From: Streptomyces sp. ISL-87
Lineage (GTDB): Bacteria > Actinomycetota > Actinomycetes > Streptomycetales > Streptomycetaceae
DNA length: 64,000 bases
Assembly (NCBI RefSeq): GCF_018614095.1
Contig: NZ_JAGGOY010000028.1
Span: 62,001 to 126,000 of the forward strand
Direction of reading: 5' to 3'
In this document: piece after piece, positions 26,351-34,964 of the stretch
How positions within the stretch are numbered: position 1 is the first letter of the stretch
Layout of the letters: every line of letters begins with the position of its first letter
Program-made: the position numbers and the translations under genes
Notes under the pieces: model-generated
Told to the model about the DNA's origin: nothing
The model's input: only the letters and a program-made list of their open reading frames with translations
Databases searched by the model: none

Positions 26351-27247
26351 ATGACCACCGTGGACCCTGGAAACGACGTCCGCCGGCACGAGCTGGCCGA
26401 GTTCCTGCGCAGCCGCCGCGAGCGGATCGCCCCCGAGCAGGTCGGACTGGTGCGCGGGCCGCGCCGGCGGACCCCGGGGCTGCGCCGCGAGGAGGTCGCG
26501 CAGCTGTCGTCGGTGGGCGTGACCTGGTACACGTGGCTGGAGCAGGCGCGCGACATCCAGGTGTCGGCGCAGGTACTGGACGCGGTCGCGCGGGCGTTGC
26601 TGCTCGACGTGAGCGAACGCGTGCACTTGTTCGCGCTGGCCGGGAGCCTGGATCCGGCGCCGCCCGCGGTCTGCCCCAGCGTGACGCCGGCCGTGCGGGC
26701 CATGCTCGACCAGCTGGGCCCCATCCCGGCGTGCGTCCAGAACAGCCGGTACGACATCCTCGCGCACAACGCCACGTACGGGCAGCTGCTCGGGGATCTG
26801 GACAGCGTGCGGCCGGAGGACCGCAACTGCATGTGGCTCGCCTTCACGGATTCCGAGTGGCGGGCGGCGGTGGTGGACCTGCCGGGTACGCACCGGCTGA
26901 TGGCGGCGAAGTTCCGGGCGGCGATGGCCGAGCACCTGGCGGAGCCCGCGTGGACGACGCTCCTGGCGCGGATGGAGGGGGCGTCGGCGGAGTTCCGGGA
27001 GGTGTGGGCCCGGCACGAGGTGGTGGGGCAGGGTACGAAGGCGAGGCACATCCGCAACGCACACGTGGGCCTGCTGCACCTGGAGCACACCAACCTGTGG
27101 CTCGGACCGGGGAACGGGCCGAGGCTCGTGTCGTACGTACCGCTGGACGGGGAGACGCGGGAGCGGCTGGAACGGCTCGAGCGGCTGGCGCGGCCCGAAC
27201 CGCTCGAGGAATCGGCCCGGGCGGCCGGGGTTCCTGTCGCCGTCTGA
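26351..27247 (+). CDS. XRE-family regulator with MmyB-like C-terminal domain
   Basis: This is a 298-residue regulator. The N-terminal XRE helix-turn-helix (about residues 12-85: RRRTPGLRREEVAQLSSVGV, TWYTWLEQARDIQVSAQVLD) precedes a MmyB-like PAS-type ligand domain (about 110-275), with SRYDILAHNATYGQLLGD near its start and LWLGPGNGPRLV near its end. MmyB-like proteins typically regulate an adjacent gene, here the divergent MFS exporter. ATG 26351 is the start. The conserved blocks are all intact. Confidence 0.9.
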   Translation: MTTVDPGNDVRRHELAEFLRSRRERIAPEQVGLVRGPRRRTPGLRREEVAQLSSVGVTWYTWLEQARDIQVSAQVLDAVARALLLDVSERVHLFALAGSLDPAPPAVCPSVTPAVRAMLDQLGPIPACVQNSRYDILAHNATYGQLLGDLDSVRPEDRNCMWLAFTDSEWRAAVVDLPGTHRLMAAKFRAAMAEHLAEPAWTTLLARMEGASAEFREVWARHEVVGQGTKARHIRNAHVGLLHLEHTNLWLGPGNGPRLVSYVPLDGETRERLERLERLARPEPLEESARAAGVPVAV

Positions 27248-27342
27248 GGGGTGGGGCGCCGCGCATCGGAGTGACAAGCTGCCGGGGTCGCCCGGGGGTG
27301 CGGCCGTGGCGCGTTGAACCGGTCCGAGGGGGATGGTTGGGT

Positions 27343-27846
27343 ATGCGCGTGCAGCCGAGCGAGATCACCGAGGTCCTGAACCGTCCGATCAGCCAGAAGC
27401 TCCTGGCCCGTGACCTGGCCCGGCTGGCCTACATCGCCCAGGACGGCACCCCGCGCGCCATCCCGATCGCGTGCACGTGGAACGGGTCGGCGGTCGTCAT
27501 GTGCACCGCGAAGAACGCCCCGAAGGTCGCGGCTCTGCGGCACAACCCGGCGGTCGCCCTGACCATCGACACCGAGGTCCACCCGCCGCAGATCCTGCTC
27601 ATCCGCGGACGGGCCGAGCTGGACGTCGTCGAGGGCATCCCGGACGAGTACCTTGAGGCGTCCGGCACTTACAGGATGACGCCCGAGCAACGGGTCGCGT
27701 GGGAGGCCGATGTGCGGTCGCTGTACGACGGCATGGTCCGGATCGCCGTCGTGCCGACGTGGGCGAAGCTGATCGACTTCGAGACGACGCTCCCGAGTGC
27801 GGTGGAGGAGCTGGCCCGGCAGCGGGACGAACGCCGACGGCGCTGA
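27343..27846 (+). CDS. PPOX-fold (pyridoxamine 5'-phosphate oxidase-like) protein
   Basis: This is a 167-residue split-barrel flavin/F420-binding-type protein. The segments LARLAYIAQDGTPRAIPIAC, MCTAKNAPKVAALRHNPAVA and VVPTWAKLIDFET match PPOX-class F420- or FMN-dependent oxidoreductases. The substrate is unknown. It follows the XRE regulator by about 95 bp in the same direction. Confidence 0.82.
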   Translation: MRVQPSEITEVLNRPISQKLLARDLARLAYIAQDGTPRAIPIACTWNGSAVVMCTAKNAPKVAALRHNPAVALTIDTEVHPPQILLIRGRAELDVVEGIPDEYLEASGTYRMTPEQRVAWEADVRSLYDGMVRIAVVPTWAKLIDFETTLPSAVEELARQRDERRRR

Positions 27847-28050
27847 GCCCGGCCAGCGGCCCGCAGGAGACCCCGGGTTCTGCCCGCCCGGATGAAATCG
27901 GCGGTGAGGTGGACGTCTTGTCCGCGAGGACGGCGGCCGAGGTGTTCCGGGGCCCGCGGAACAGCAGGCCACCTGGCGCCGATTGGCCCGTGGGCCGCCG
28001 CGCGCGGCGGTGAAAGACTCAACGTCCGACGCCGCAACCGAGGAGTTCCG

Positions 28051-28659
28051 ATGCAGGTAGCCGTGGTCACCTTCGACGGATTCAATGAACTCGACAGCTT
28101 CATCGCCTCTGCACTGATCAACCGCTGCCGCAAGGACGGCCTGGAGGCCTTCATCACCACGCCGACGCCCGTGGTCACATCGATGAATGGCGTCGACGTG
28201 AGAGGGCAGCGCCCGATGGACTTCATTCCCGAGGCCGACGTCGTCCTGATCGGGAGCGGGGTGAAGACCCGTGACGTGATCGCCGATGACCGGCTGCTCG
28301 CCATGCTGCCCCTGGATCCGGCGCGTCAGCTGATCGGTTCGCAGTGCTCCGGCGCACTGGTGCTCGCGCGGCTCGGGCTGCTGGGCGGCATGCCGGTCTG
28401 CGCGGACATGACGAGCCGGCCGTTCGTCGAAGACCTCGGCGTCACCGTGCTGGACTCGCCGTTCCACGCCGAGGGCAACATCGCGTCGGCCGGTGGCTGT
28501 CTGGCTTCGCAGTATCTCGCCGCATGGGTGATGACCCGGGTGCTCGGCGAGAGCGCCGCGCGCGGCGCCATCGGCTACGCGGCCCCGGTCGGAGAACAGC
28601 AGGAGACCGTCGAGCGCGTGATGAGCGCCGTCCGGGCAGGCGAGCCCGCCCTGCGCTGA
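28051..28659 (+). CDS. DJ-1/PfpI-family protein
   Basis: This is a 202-residue protein with a single DJ-1/PfpI domain. The start is VAVVTFDGFNELDSFIASAL. The nucleophile elbow is GSQCSGALVLARLGLLGG, with the conserved Cys, and ITTPTPVVTSMNGVDV follows the pattern of isonitrile hydratase or amidotransferase-like members. GAGGAG precedes ATG 28051. The function may be hydrolase, glyoxalase or chaperone-like and cannot be fixed from sequence. Confidence 0.82.
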   Translation: MQVAVVTFDGFNELDSFIASALINRCRKDGLEAFITTPTPVVTSMNGVDVRGQRPMDFIPEADVVLIGSGVKTRDVIADDRLLAMLPLDPARQLIGSQCSGALVLARLGLLGGMPVCADMTSRPFVEDLGVTVLDSPFHAEGNIASAGGCLASQYLAAWVMTRVLGESAARGAIGYAAPVGEQQETVERVMSAVRAGEPALR

Positions 28660-28846
28660 CACCGGGCACTCCTGGTTGGCCCGGGTGACGCATTAGGTGG
28701 CCCGAAGCCGGCTGACACAGCGCGAGGGTCCGACGAGGGCGTGTGCATGCCGACCAAGCCGGATCGCGGTGTTTCACTTCGTGAGCTCTGATGCCAAGGA
28801 CGTCACCTGTAGGCAGCGAAGGAGACAAGCCGATGGGCAGACACCA

Positions 28847-28888
28847 GGCGGCGTTCGCGATGAGGGTGCGGCGGTCGGGGCTGGACAT
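28847..28888 (-). pseudogene. Probable TetR-type regulator, only the first 14 codons left
   Basis: From ATG 28888 the frame begins MSSPDRRTLIANAA, a typical TetR N-terminus, and then turns into sequence with no helix-turn-helix. The stub lies head-to-head with the FAD monooxygenase at 28963 beside a 16-bp palindrome. This is the usual layout of a TetR repressor and its target. The evidence is short, so confidence is limited. Confidence 0.4.
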
Positions 28889-28917
28889 GCCCTCACCCTC
28901 CAGTTGTAGAGTGAGGG

Positions 28918-28933
28918 CTCTACAGCTGTAGAG
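28918..28933. promoter_or_regulatory. 16-bp perfect palindrome CTCTACAGCTGTAGAG
   Basis: The palindrome at 28918-28933 lies 29 bp upstream of ATG 28963. A partial copy (TTGTAGAG) lies just upstream. Size, symmetry and position fit a TetR-type operator controlling the monooxygenase. Confidence 0.7.
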
Positions 28934-28962
28934 GGTGCCCGAACCGAACCGAGAGGTGTTCC

Positions 28963-30144
28963 ATGCCGAAACGTCACGCGGTGGTGGCCGGGGCCGGAAT
29001 CGGCGGCCTCACGGCCGCCATCGCACTGCACCGCCGCGGCTGGCACGTCACCGTCTGCGAACGCGCCCCCGAACCCCCCGCCACCGGCGCCGGCATCGGC
29101 CTCGCCCCCAACGCCCTGCGCGCACTCGACACCATCGGAGTTGACGCCGCCCGGGCCGCCGGCAGCGCCGTACCCACAACGATGGGCCTGCGCCGCTCCG
29201 ACGGCCAGTGGCTCACCCGGGCCGGCACCGCGGACATGGCGGCCCGCTACGGCATGCCCCCGATAGCCGTCCCGCGACCGGCCTTCACCGCCGCCCTGGC
29301 CGCTGTCCTGCCGCCGGAGGCCCTTCGCTACGGCACCGCTGTGACCGCCGTAGACGACGCCGCGGGCCGCCCGACCATCCGTACGGCGGTCGGCCAGGAC
29401 TTTCCCGCCGATCTGGTCGTCGCCGCCGACGGCATCCACAGCCCGCTGCGCCGCGCGTACTTCCCCGCCCACCCCGGCCTGCACTACATCGGCGAGACCG
29501 CCTGGCGGACCATCGTGGACGCCCCGGACCTCCGGATACCGGCCATGAGTGAGACTTGGGGGCGAGGCGAGCGGTTCGGCGTGACCCCGCTCTCCGACGG
29601 CCGGTTCTACCTCTACGCCACCGCAGTCGTCCCGGCCGGCACCCGGTCGGCCGACCCCCGCGCCGAACTCCGGCATCGCTTCGGCTCGTGGCACGACCCG
29701 ATTCCGGCCCTGCTGGACCGCGTCCGCCGCCTCGACCCCACCGACGTCCTCCAGAACGACCTCTACGACCTGGCCGCCCCGCTCCCCAGCCTGCACCACG
29801 GCCGGATCGCCTGGCTCGGCGACGCCGCCCACGCCATGACCCCCAACCTCGGCCAGGGCGGCTGCCAGGCCATCGAGGACGCGGTGGTCCTCGCCCACCT
29901 GCTTCCCGCCGGAGACAGCGCAGACAGCACGGACTCCGTCCCGGCCGCCCTCGCCGCGTACACCGCCGCCCGCCGCGACCGCACCGACGCCGTACGCGTC
30001 CGCGCCCGCCGGGTCGGCCGCCTGGGCGCTCTCCGCAACCCGCTCGCGGTGGCTGCCCGCGACCTCGCGGTCCGTGCCACCCCTGCACGCCTTGCCCTGC
30101 GTGGCATGGACGACCTCTTCAACGGCTTCCGCCTCCCCGCTTAG
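28963..30144 (+). CDS. FAD-dependent aromatic monooxygenase
   Basis: This is a 393-residue class A flavoprotein monooxygenase (PHBH fold). FAD-binding motifs are GAGIGGLTAAIALHRRGWHV at the N-terminus and WLGDAAHAMTPNLGQGGCQA near residue 285, with a DG-type motif DLVVAADGIHSPLRR between them. Such enzymes hydroxylate aromatic or polyketide substrates with NAD(P)H and oxygen. The substrate is unknown. A terminator hairpin follows, and a palindromic operator with a truncated regulator lies upstream. Confidence 0.88.
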   Translation: MPKRHAVVAGAGIGGLTAAIALHRRGWHVTVCERAPEPPATGAGIGLAPNALRALDTIGVDAARAAGSAVPTTMGLRRSDGQWLTRAGTADMAARYGMPPIAVPRPAFTAALAAVLPPEALRYGTAVTAVDDAAGRPTIRTAVGQDFPADLVVAADGIHSPLRRAYFPAHPGLHYIGETAWRTIVDAPDLRIPAMSETWGRGERFGVTPLSDGRFYLYATAVVPAGTRSADPRAELRHRFGSWHDPIPALLDRVRRLDPTDVLQNDLYDLAAPLPSLHHGRIAWLGDAAHAMTPNLGQGGCQAIEDAVVLAHLLPAGDSADSTDSVPAALAAYTAARRDRTDAVRVRARRVGRLGALRNPLAVAARDLAVRATPARLALRGMDDLFNGFRLPA

Positions 30145-30256
30145 CAGGGACCCGCTAGGTGACGTGCCGCGTCATCGTCAGCCAGGCCATGCCTCCTGGA
30201 ACTTGGATTCTGGCGACGGGCCGGACTTCTCGATTCTTGAGATGGCTGTTCAGGGT

Positions 30257-30291
30257 GTGGCGTGCCGTGGCTGGTTGCCGCGGCACGCCAC
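30257..30291. terminator. Hairpin after the FAD monooxygenase
   Basis: GTGGCGTGCCG (30257-30267) and CGGCACGCCAC (30281-30291) form a perfect 11-bp stem with a 13-base loop between the monooxygenase and the convergent lamin-tail remnant. Confidence 0.65.
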
Positions 30292-30341
30292 GTGGGGTGG
30301 TGGCAGCTCACAGTCCCCGTCGGTGTGGCTGCCGACCTGGG

Positions 30342-30660
30342 TCAGCCGCCGTGGCGGTGTCCTCGGTGGCCCCAGGATTCGGTGTCGATGACGTTGCCGC
30401 GGTTGTCGCGCAGGGTGGCGGTGTCGCGCTCGTCCCAGATCTGGTGGTTGCGGTCCTGGTAGAGGTCGCGGTGGGGTGTCGCGGCCACGGCCGGTGTGGA
30501 CCTTGACGCTGGATCGGCCTTCAAGGCGGAAGCCGTGGAAGCGGTAGCGGTTGCCCTGCTGGTCGGTGAGGGTGAAGCCGCTCAGGTCCACGCTGCGACG
30601 GCCGGGGTTCTTGATCTCCACCCACTCGGCGTTCAGGGCGCGCTGGGAGGCCCGGGGTTC
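30342..30660 (-). pseudogene. Lamin-tail-domain protein, 5'-truncated and frameshifted
   Basis: The minus strand encodes RRSVDLSGFTLTDQQGNRYR and RLEGRSSVKVHTGRGRDT in one frame. The continuation HRDLYQDRNHQIWDERDTAT and IDTESWGHRGHRHGG is in another. Together they are a lamin-tail (LTD) domain as found in secreted Streptomyces proteins, which end in a His/Gly-rich tail. One frameshift near 30485 separates the halves, and no signal peptide or start is found upstream of 30660. Confidence 0.7.
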
Positions 30661-31107
30661 AGGGGCCTGTAACAGCCGGTTCTACTGATCCCTCGCACGC
30701 GTTTGCGTGGACGGTCCTGGCGTGCGAATCCGTGGAGGGCTCAGGCGGGGCGCGGAGTCGGTTGGGGCTGGTGCGGCTCTGCCGTACTCGGCGCGGTGGT
30801 GCTGGCGGAGAAGGCGCGGGGGCAGGTTTCGTTGGCGCGTTGGCGGATTGTGGCGTCCTCGAGAACGATTTGGCCAAGGGCCGGCCCCCCCCAGCCGGGC
30901 GGACCTTGGTGTTCAGCCCGCCACAGGGCCGCACCCCCGGCGCCGACATGACCGGCACATGGCCGGAGTGGAAAAAGTTTTCCGCAAACGCCTATCGAAA
31001 GGCCGTTCGCTGGGAATGCTGCGTGTAATCTCCCGCCTCTGCTCGACGCTCCGTCACCGCGTCGTCCGGGCGGGCCTTCCGTTCTGAGCTCTCGGGAGGT
31101 ACACGCC
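30661..31107. other. Gap upstream of the amidohydrolase
   Basis: About 450 bases without a supported gene. The last 30 bases hold CGGGAGGT, a good ribosome-binding site for ATG 31108. A 26-codon frame beginning ATGACCGGCACATGG at 30946 is the only short ORF of note. Confidence 0.4.
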
Positions 31108-32538
31108 ATGCAGTCAACCCCCACCCCGCAGCTGGCCCCCAGCCGCCGCGATCTCCTCGCCGGCCTCGGTCTGGCCGCTGCCGCCCCGCTCCTCCTCGGC
31201 GTCACCGCCGGCTCGGTATCCCGTAACCGCCCCGCCGACCAGCCCGTCCCGGTCGGCCGTACGGTCCTGCTCCGGGGGGCCGCCCTCGTGCTCACCATGG
31301 ACCCCGCCTTAGGCAGCGGCCCCCTCGGCTCGGTGGAGAACGCCGACGTCCTGATGCGGAACGGAACCATCGCCGCCGTCGGCACGGCCCTCCAGACGCC
31401 GCCTGGCGCCTGGGTGGTGGACGCCTCGGGCAAGCTGGTCATGCCGGGCTTCGTCGACACCCACAACCACCTCTGGCAGGCGGTGATCCGCGGAGGCTGT
31501 ACCGACGGCAACCTGTTCGGCTGGTTCCAGCGATGCGCCGACCCGCAGCGCGGCCGGCTGACACCCGCGGCGCTCCACAGCTTCGTACGCCTCGCAGCCC
31601 TCGACGCCGTCCAGTCGGGCGTGACCACGCTCGTGGACTGGGTGGACATCTTCGCGTACGACCTCATCGAGAGCTACGTACGGGCCCTGGCCGGCACCGG
31701 GGTGCGGTTCACCTACGCGATGTTCCCGCCCAAGCCCGACGCGGCGCTGGTCACGAAGGTGAAGAAGGACCTCGTCGACCCGGTCCCGCTCGGCTCCTTC
31801 CAGATCGCCACGCACGCGGCGCGGGCACTCCAGGACCTCAACCGCGCACACTGGGAGGCCGCCCAGGACCTGGGAGTCATGCTCAACTCCCATGTCCTGG
31901 AACGCCCCGAGCAGCGCGCCGACGATCCCATCGGGGTCCTTACTGACATAGGCGCGCTGGGGCCGCGGCTCCTGATCAACCACGCGATCCACCTGACCGA
32001 CGACGAGATCGCCGCCGTCGCCGACCACGACGCGCGTGCGGCCCACTGCCCGCTGAGCAACATGCGGCTGGCCTCCGGCGTCATGCGGCTGCCCGAGTTC
32101 AGACGACGGGGCGTCAAGGTCGGGCTCGGGCTGGACGGCGGCACCAACGACACCTCGGACTTCCACGCGCTGATGAAGACGGCCATCGGCCTGCAACGCG
32201 CCCGCACGACGGACGCCGGGGTCTTCCCGCAGGTGCACGACGTCCTGCGGATGGCCACGCTGGGCGGCGCCGAGGCCCTCGGAATCGCCGACCGGGTGGG
32301 CTCCCTGACCCCCGGCAAGCGGGCCGACCTCGTCGTCATCGACCCGGCCGCCCTGAACTTTGCGCCGCGCTTCGACTGGGTCGGCCAGATCGTCTTCAAC
32401 GGGCGGCCCGAGAACATCGACTCCGTGTTCGTGGACGGACGGGCGCTGAAGTTCGGCGGCCGGCTGGTCGACATCGACACGAACCGAGTCGTACGGGAGG
32501 CCGAGGCGGCGGCCACCCGCCTCCGCGCAGCCGGATAG
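31108..32538 (+). CDS. Tat-exported amidohydrolase (TRZ/ATZ, guanine-deaminase-like)
   Basis: This is a 476-residue metal-dependent hydrolase. The N-terminus has a twin-arginine signal (PSRRDLLAGLGLAAAAPLLL), unusual for this mostly cytosolic family. Metal ligands appear as DTHNHLWQ (HxH), LNSHVLERP and NHAIHLTDDE, and a late Asp lies in GLGLDGGTNDTSDF. The C-terminus holds the small beta domain (LTPGKRADLVVIDPA). Members deaminate or dechlorinate purines, triazines and cyclic ureas; the substrate is unknown. It is a single gene with a good ribosome-binding site. Confidence 0.87.
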   Translation: MQSTPTPQLAPSRRDLLAGLGLAAAAPLLLGVTAGSVSRNRPADQPVPVGRTVLLRGAALVLTMDPALGSGPLGSVENADVLMRNGTIAAVGTALQTPPGAWVVDASGKLVMPGFVDTHNHLWQAVIRGGCTDGNLFGWFQRCADPQRGRLTPAALHSFVRLAALDAVQSGVTTLVDWVDIFAYDLIESYVRALAGTGVRFTYAMFPPKPDAALVTKVKKDLVDPVPLGSFQIATHAARALQDLNRAHWEAAQDLGVMLNSHVLERPEQRADDPIGVLTDIGALGPRLLINHAIHLTDDEIAAVADHDARAAHCPLSNMRLASGVMRLPEFRRRGVKVGLGLDGGTNDTSDFHALMKTAIGLQRARTTDAGVFPQVHDVLRMATLGGAEALGIADRVGSLTPGKRADLVVIDPAALNFAPRFDWVGQIVFNGRPENIDSVFVDGRALKFGGRLVDIDTNRVVREAEAAATRLRAAG

Positions 32539-32699
32539 GCCGCCACCAGGAACCTGAACCGCGAAGAACGGCGCAAGCGCCGGATCCTGCCCGTTGTCTC
32601 CTTCAAGGGGAGCCCGAACCGCAAGGATTGCAGCCTGGTCTGCTGGCGCCGAGCCGCATCCTGGTTTCCCGCCTTTCCGCCTTCCCGCCTTGGCTTCGT

Positions 32700-32984
32700 A
32701 TGCGAGGCCGGAGAGCGGATATCGGTGATTTCTGGCATCGCTTCTTGAGCGAGGTGCTCAGAAATGTTGATGAGGCCTGGCAGCACGTGCAGGTCTCTGC
32801 GTCGGCGTCAGCGGACATAATTCGGGCTGTGGACTTGAGACCGGAGCTGTTGCCCCCGCCTGTGAGCCGGCAGCGGCTGGAAGAGCTGAGTTGCGAGATC
32901 GACCGGATCGCTGATCTGGTAACCGACCGTCCCGAGGAGGCTGACGAGGCGATCCGGTCCTTCAACGATGCGACTGGTCATTGA
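32700..32984 (+). CDS. Hypothetical protein, first of an overlapping pair
   Basis: This is a 94-residue soluble, acidic, mostly helical protein (DIGDFWHRFLSEVLRNVDEA, SRQRLEELSCEIDRIADLV). It overlaps the next gene by 17 bases, which suggests translational coupling. No family is recognised. The start ATG 32700 is tentative because the frame is open upstream. Confidence 0.5.
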   Translation: MRGRRADIGDFWHRFLSEVLRNVDEAWQHVQVSASASADIIRAVDLRPELLPPPVSRQRLEELSCEIDRIADLVTDRPEEADEAIRSFNDATGH

Positions 32985-33285
32985 ATACGTTGCCCTGGAC
33001 TTCGCCGAGTACTGGGGAAGCAGGGATGTGGAGGAGTCCGCCAGAGAGGCGGCCCGGCCGGCTTGCCCCCGGGTTGCGGACGTCAGCAGGGCAGAGCTCG
33101 TCGAGATCGTCCGCAGGGTGCTTGTGGCCGCCCCCGAGTGCGCCTACTACCTGCGGCTGCTCGAAGCGAATGTGGCCCATCCCCGAATCGGTGACCTGAT
33201 CTTTCATCCATCGGACGCTCTCCAGGATGTGTCTGCGGAGGAGGTCGTCGAGGCGGCGCTGAAGTACCGGCCGATCGCGCTGTGA
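32968..33285 (+). CDS. Hypothetical protein, second of an overlapping pair
   Basis: This is a 105-residue soluble protein (MRLVIEYVALDFAEYWGSRD, LVEIVRRVLVAAPECAYYLR, ALQDVSAEEVVEAALKYRP). It begins inside the end of the preceding gene. The pair has the size and acidic character often seen in toxin-immunity or regulatory small genes, but no motif supports a function. Confidence 0.6.
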   Translation: MRLVIEYVALDFAEYWGSRDVEESAREAARPACPRVADVSRAELVEIVRRVLVAAPECAYYLRLLEANVAHPRIGDLIFHPSDALQDVSAEEVVEAALKYRPIAL

Positions 33286-33299
33286 GCCGCCGGGCCGAG

Positions 33300-33460
33300 T
33301 CAGCCGGCCGCTGCCTGTTGTTCGGCTCGGGCTCGGTTGTGGCGACGGCAGGAGTCGGTGCCGGTTTCGATGATGCTGCCGCCGAAGGCGAGGCGGTCGA
33401 CGATGGCCGCGCAGAGTCCGGGGGGTCGGTGAAGGCTTTGGACTGGATGCCGGAATGGCC
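33300..33460 (-). mobile_element. IS21-family IstB helper ATPase, C-terminal remnant
   Basis: The minus strand reads CAAIVDRLAFGGSIIETGTD followed by RARAEQQAAAG and a stop at 33300. This is the C-terminus of IstB helper proteins (VDRLxxxxxIxETGxxSYR). A short preceding piece (SGIQSKAFTDPP) is one frame off. Everything N-terminal, including the ATPase motifs, is gone. Confidence 0.65.
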
Positions 33461-33549
33461 CACGGTCCACGCCCTCGTGGCGGACGACGGCTGAGGTCGC
33501 GGAGGAGAGCGGTCGGATGCTGACGACAGCGGCTTCGCTTAGAGGCGGC

Positions 33550-33921
33550 TCAGGCCGAGGTGAAGACGTCTTCGTGTGCTTCGTCGAGGATGAACCCGTT
33601 GTCGAAGCGGACGCGCACCGTCACGCGTGGCCCCTGCTTCTGGAAGGCGATCCACTGGGGCTCCAGGGAGCCGACTTTCTCTTCCAGCTGCTTCCTGCTT
33701 TCTGTGGGCATCTCGCGGCCGAAGGCATCGAGCAGAGACTTGAGCCGCTCGTACTCGCGGACGTCGTCGCTCTCATGGTGGTGCTCGACCACCCGCTCGA
33801 CGGTCCCCTCAGTGCCCGCAGCCAGGGACAGGAACCCGGCGACGAGCCCCGACATCTCAACCGAATCGGTCAGTCTGGTGTCCGCCGCCAGCTTCACCCG
33901 CTGGCCTTCCTTCAAAGTCAT
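33550..33921 (-). CDS. Hypothetical protein with SH3-like N-terminus
   Basis: This is a 123-residue soluble protein. ATG 33921 is chosen because GAGGAG lies upstream; ATG 33939 is an alternative. The N-terminal half (KEGQRVKLAADTRLTDSVEM, AGTEGTVERV) looks like a small beta-barrel/SH3-like fold. The C-terminal half has a helical stretch and a final VTVRVRFDNGFILDE strand pair. No known family is recognised. It stands between transposon remnants. Confidence 0.6.
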   Translation of the reverse strand: MTLKEGQRVKLAADTRLTDSVEMSGLVAGFLSLAAGTEGTVERVVEHHHESDDVREYERLKSLLDAFGREMPTESRKQLEEKVGSLEPQWIAFQKQGPRVTVRVRFDNGFILDEAHEDVFTSA

Positions 33922-34129
33922 CGACTTTCCACTCCTCATCTCGTTGTTCGCTGGGTCTCGGGCCCGAAGCGAAACGGGTGCTTGCTGACGATAACCCGGT
34001 ATCAGGTGACTGCCTGTTCATCCATGTACAGCAGGTAGGCCCCCCAGGGCCCGTACTTTTTCCCAGGGAACGAGGTACTTGCCCACAGGGGGGAGTACGT
34101 CCCTCGTGTGGTCTCGGAGTCCGGCCCGT

Positions 34130-34420
34130 GTCGCCGCCTGTGGTACCGGCTGATGCCGGCGAGGCCCGGCCTCCCTCATGAGCTGCGCGATGCGTTTGCG
34201 GCCGACGTGGACGCCTTCTGCGTCTGAGGACGGCGCGCTCGCCGGGTGAGCCGTAGATCCCGCCGGAGTCCTCGTGGACCTGTCGGATCATTCGCGGCCC
34301 GGCTCGGCGTCCTGGCGGCGTCGTTCGCACGGACGTGTCTCGGCGTGACGCCACCAGTAGTAGGTGGGGGAGGGGATGTGCAGTTCCCGGAGTACGGGCT
34401 CGACCCCCAGATGGGGGGCT
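34130..34420 (-). mobile_element. IS3-family transposase (OrfB) remnant
   Basis: In broken minus-strand frames I read HIPSPTYYWWRHAETRP, then RQVHEDSGGIYGSP and VGRKRIAQLMREAG. These are the successive conserved blocks of the IS3 OrfB N-terminal domain (SxSTYYxW, IHxxSxGTYG, RKRVARLMRxAGL). Several frameshifts and stops separate them and the DDE catalytic core is missing. Confidence 0.6.
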
Positions 34421-34552
34421 CGTCGAGGAGCGCGGTCACTTGGGTCGGGTCGAGCTGCGCGGCGAAAAGGCCGAGGCCGTCCGCACAGGGCCTCGGCAAA
34501 GTCACATGATGTCGGTTTGGTGAGCGTCGAGGTCGGCCGCTGCTGGCTGTGA

Positions 34553-34740
34553 TCAGGTTTGCTGGCGAGAGGCGGTCAGTCGGGCGCCGAGTCTGTCCTT
34601 GATGTCGGGCCATTCGGGGGCGGTGATGCTAAAGAGGACGGAGTCCCGGATCCAGCCGTCGCGCATCACCATGTGGCTGCGCAGTATGCCTTCCTGGGTC
34701 ATGTCCCCTGGTGTGGTGTAGCGGCGGGCAGCTGTTCTCT
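34553..34740 (-). pseudogene. GNAT acetyltransferase C-terminal fragment
   Basis: The minus frame DMTQEGILRSHMVMRDGWIR, then DSVLFSITAPEWPDIKDRLG, is the C-terminal strand-helix part of RimJ/RimL-type GNAT enzymes (GFxxEGxLRxxxxxxGxxxDxxxxxxL). The acetyl-CoA-binding motif is absent upstream. Confidence 0.65.
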
Positions 34741-34964
34741 GCCCTGGGTGGTCAGCAACCTGTCGCGGTGCCCGTCGCGTCAAGTGGTGACGGCATGGAC
34801 CGTCGCGTGCGCCGGGCCAAGAAGCGGTTCGCGAAGAAGGTGATCGTGAAGTGTGGCCGCCGACAACTACGACTTGAACGTGTTCAAACTCTGTGCCAGG
34901 GTGCGTCATGCGTTCTTGAGCACCGGTCGCGCACGCGGCCTGCGGAACCCGCTAGGGGTGGAGT

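Noticed and set aside
24532..27846. 1104-codon plus-strand open frame
   Set aside because: Its last 167 residues are the PPOX-fold protein starting at 27343; the remainder is low-complexity shadow of the MFS gene.
24736..28662. 1308-codon minus-strand open frame
   Set aside because: Only 24736-26250 encodes a recognisable MFS protein; the rest is the complement of the XRE, PPOX and DJ-1 genes, open because of high GC.
30946..31026. 26-codon ORF considered as a RiPP precursor
   Set aside because: No leader-core pattern, no adjacent modifying enzyme, and no ribosome-binding site of note.
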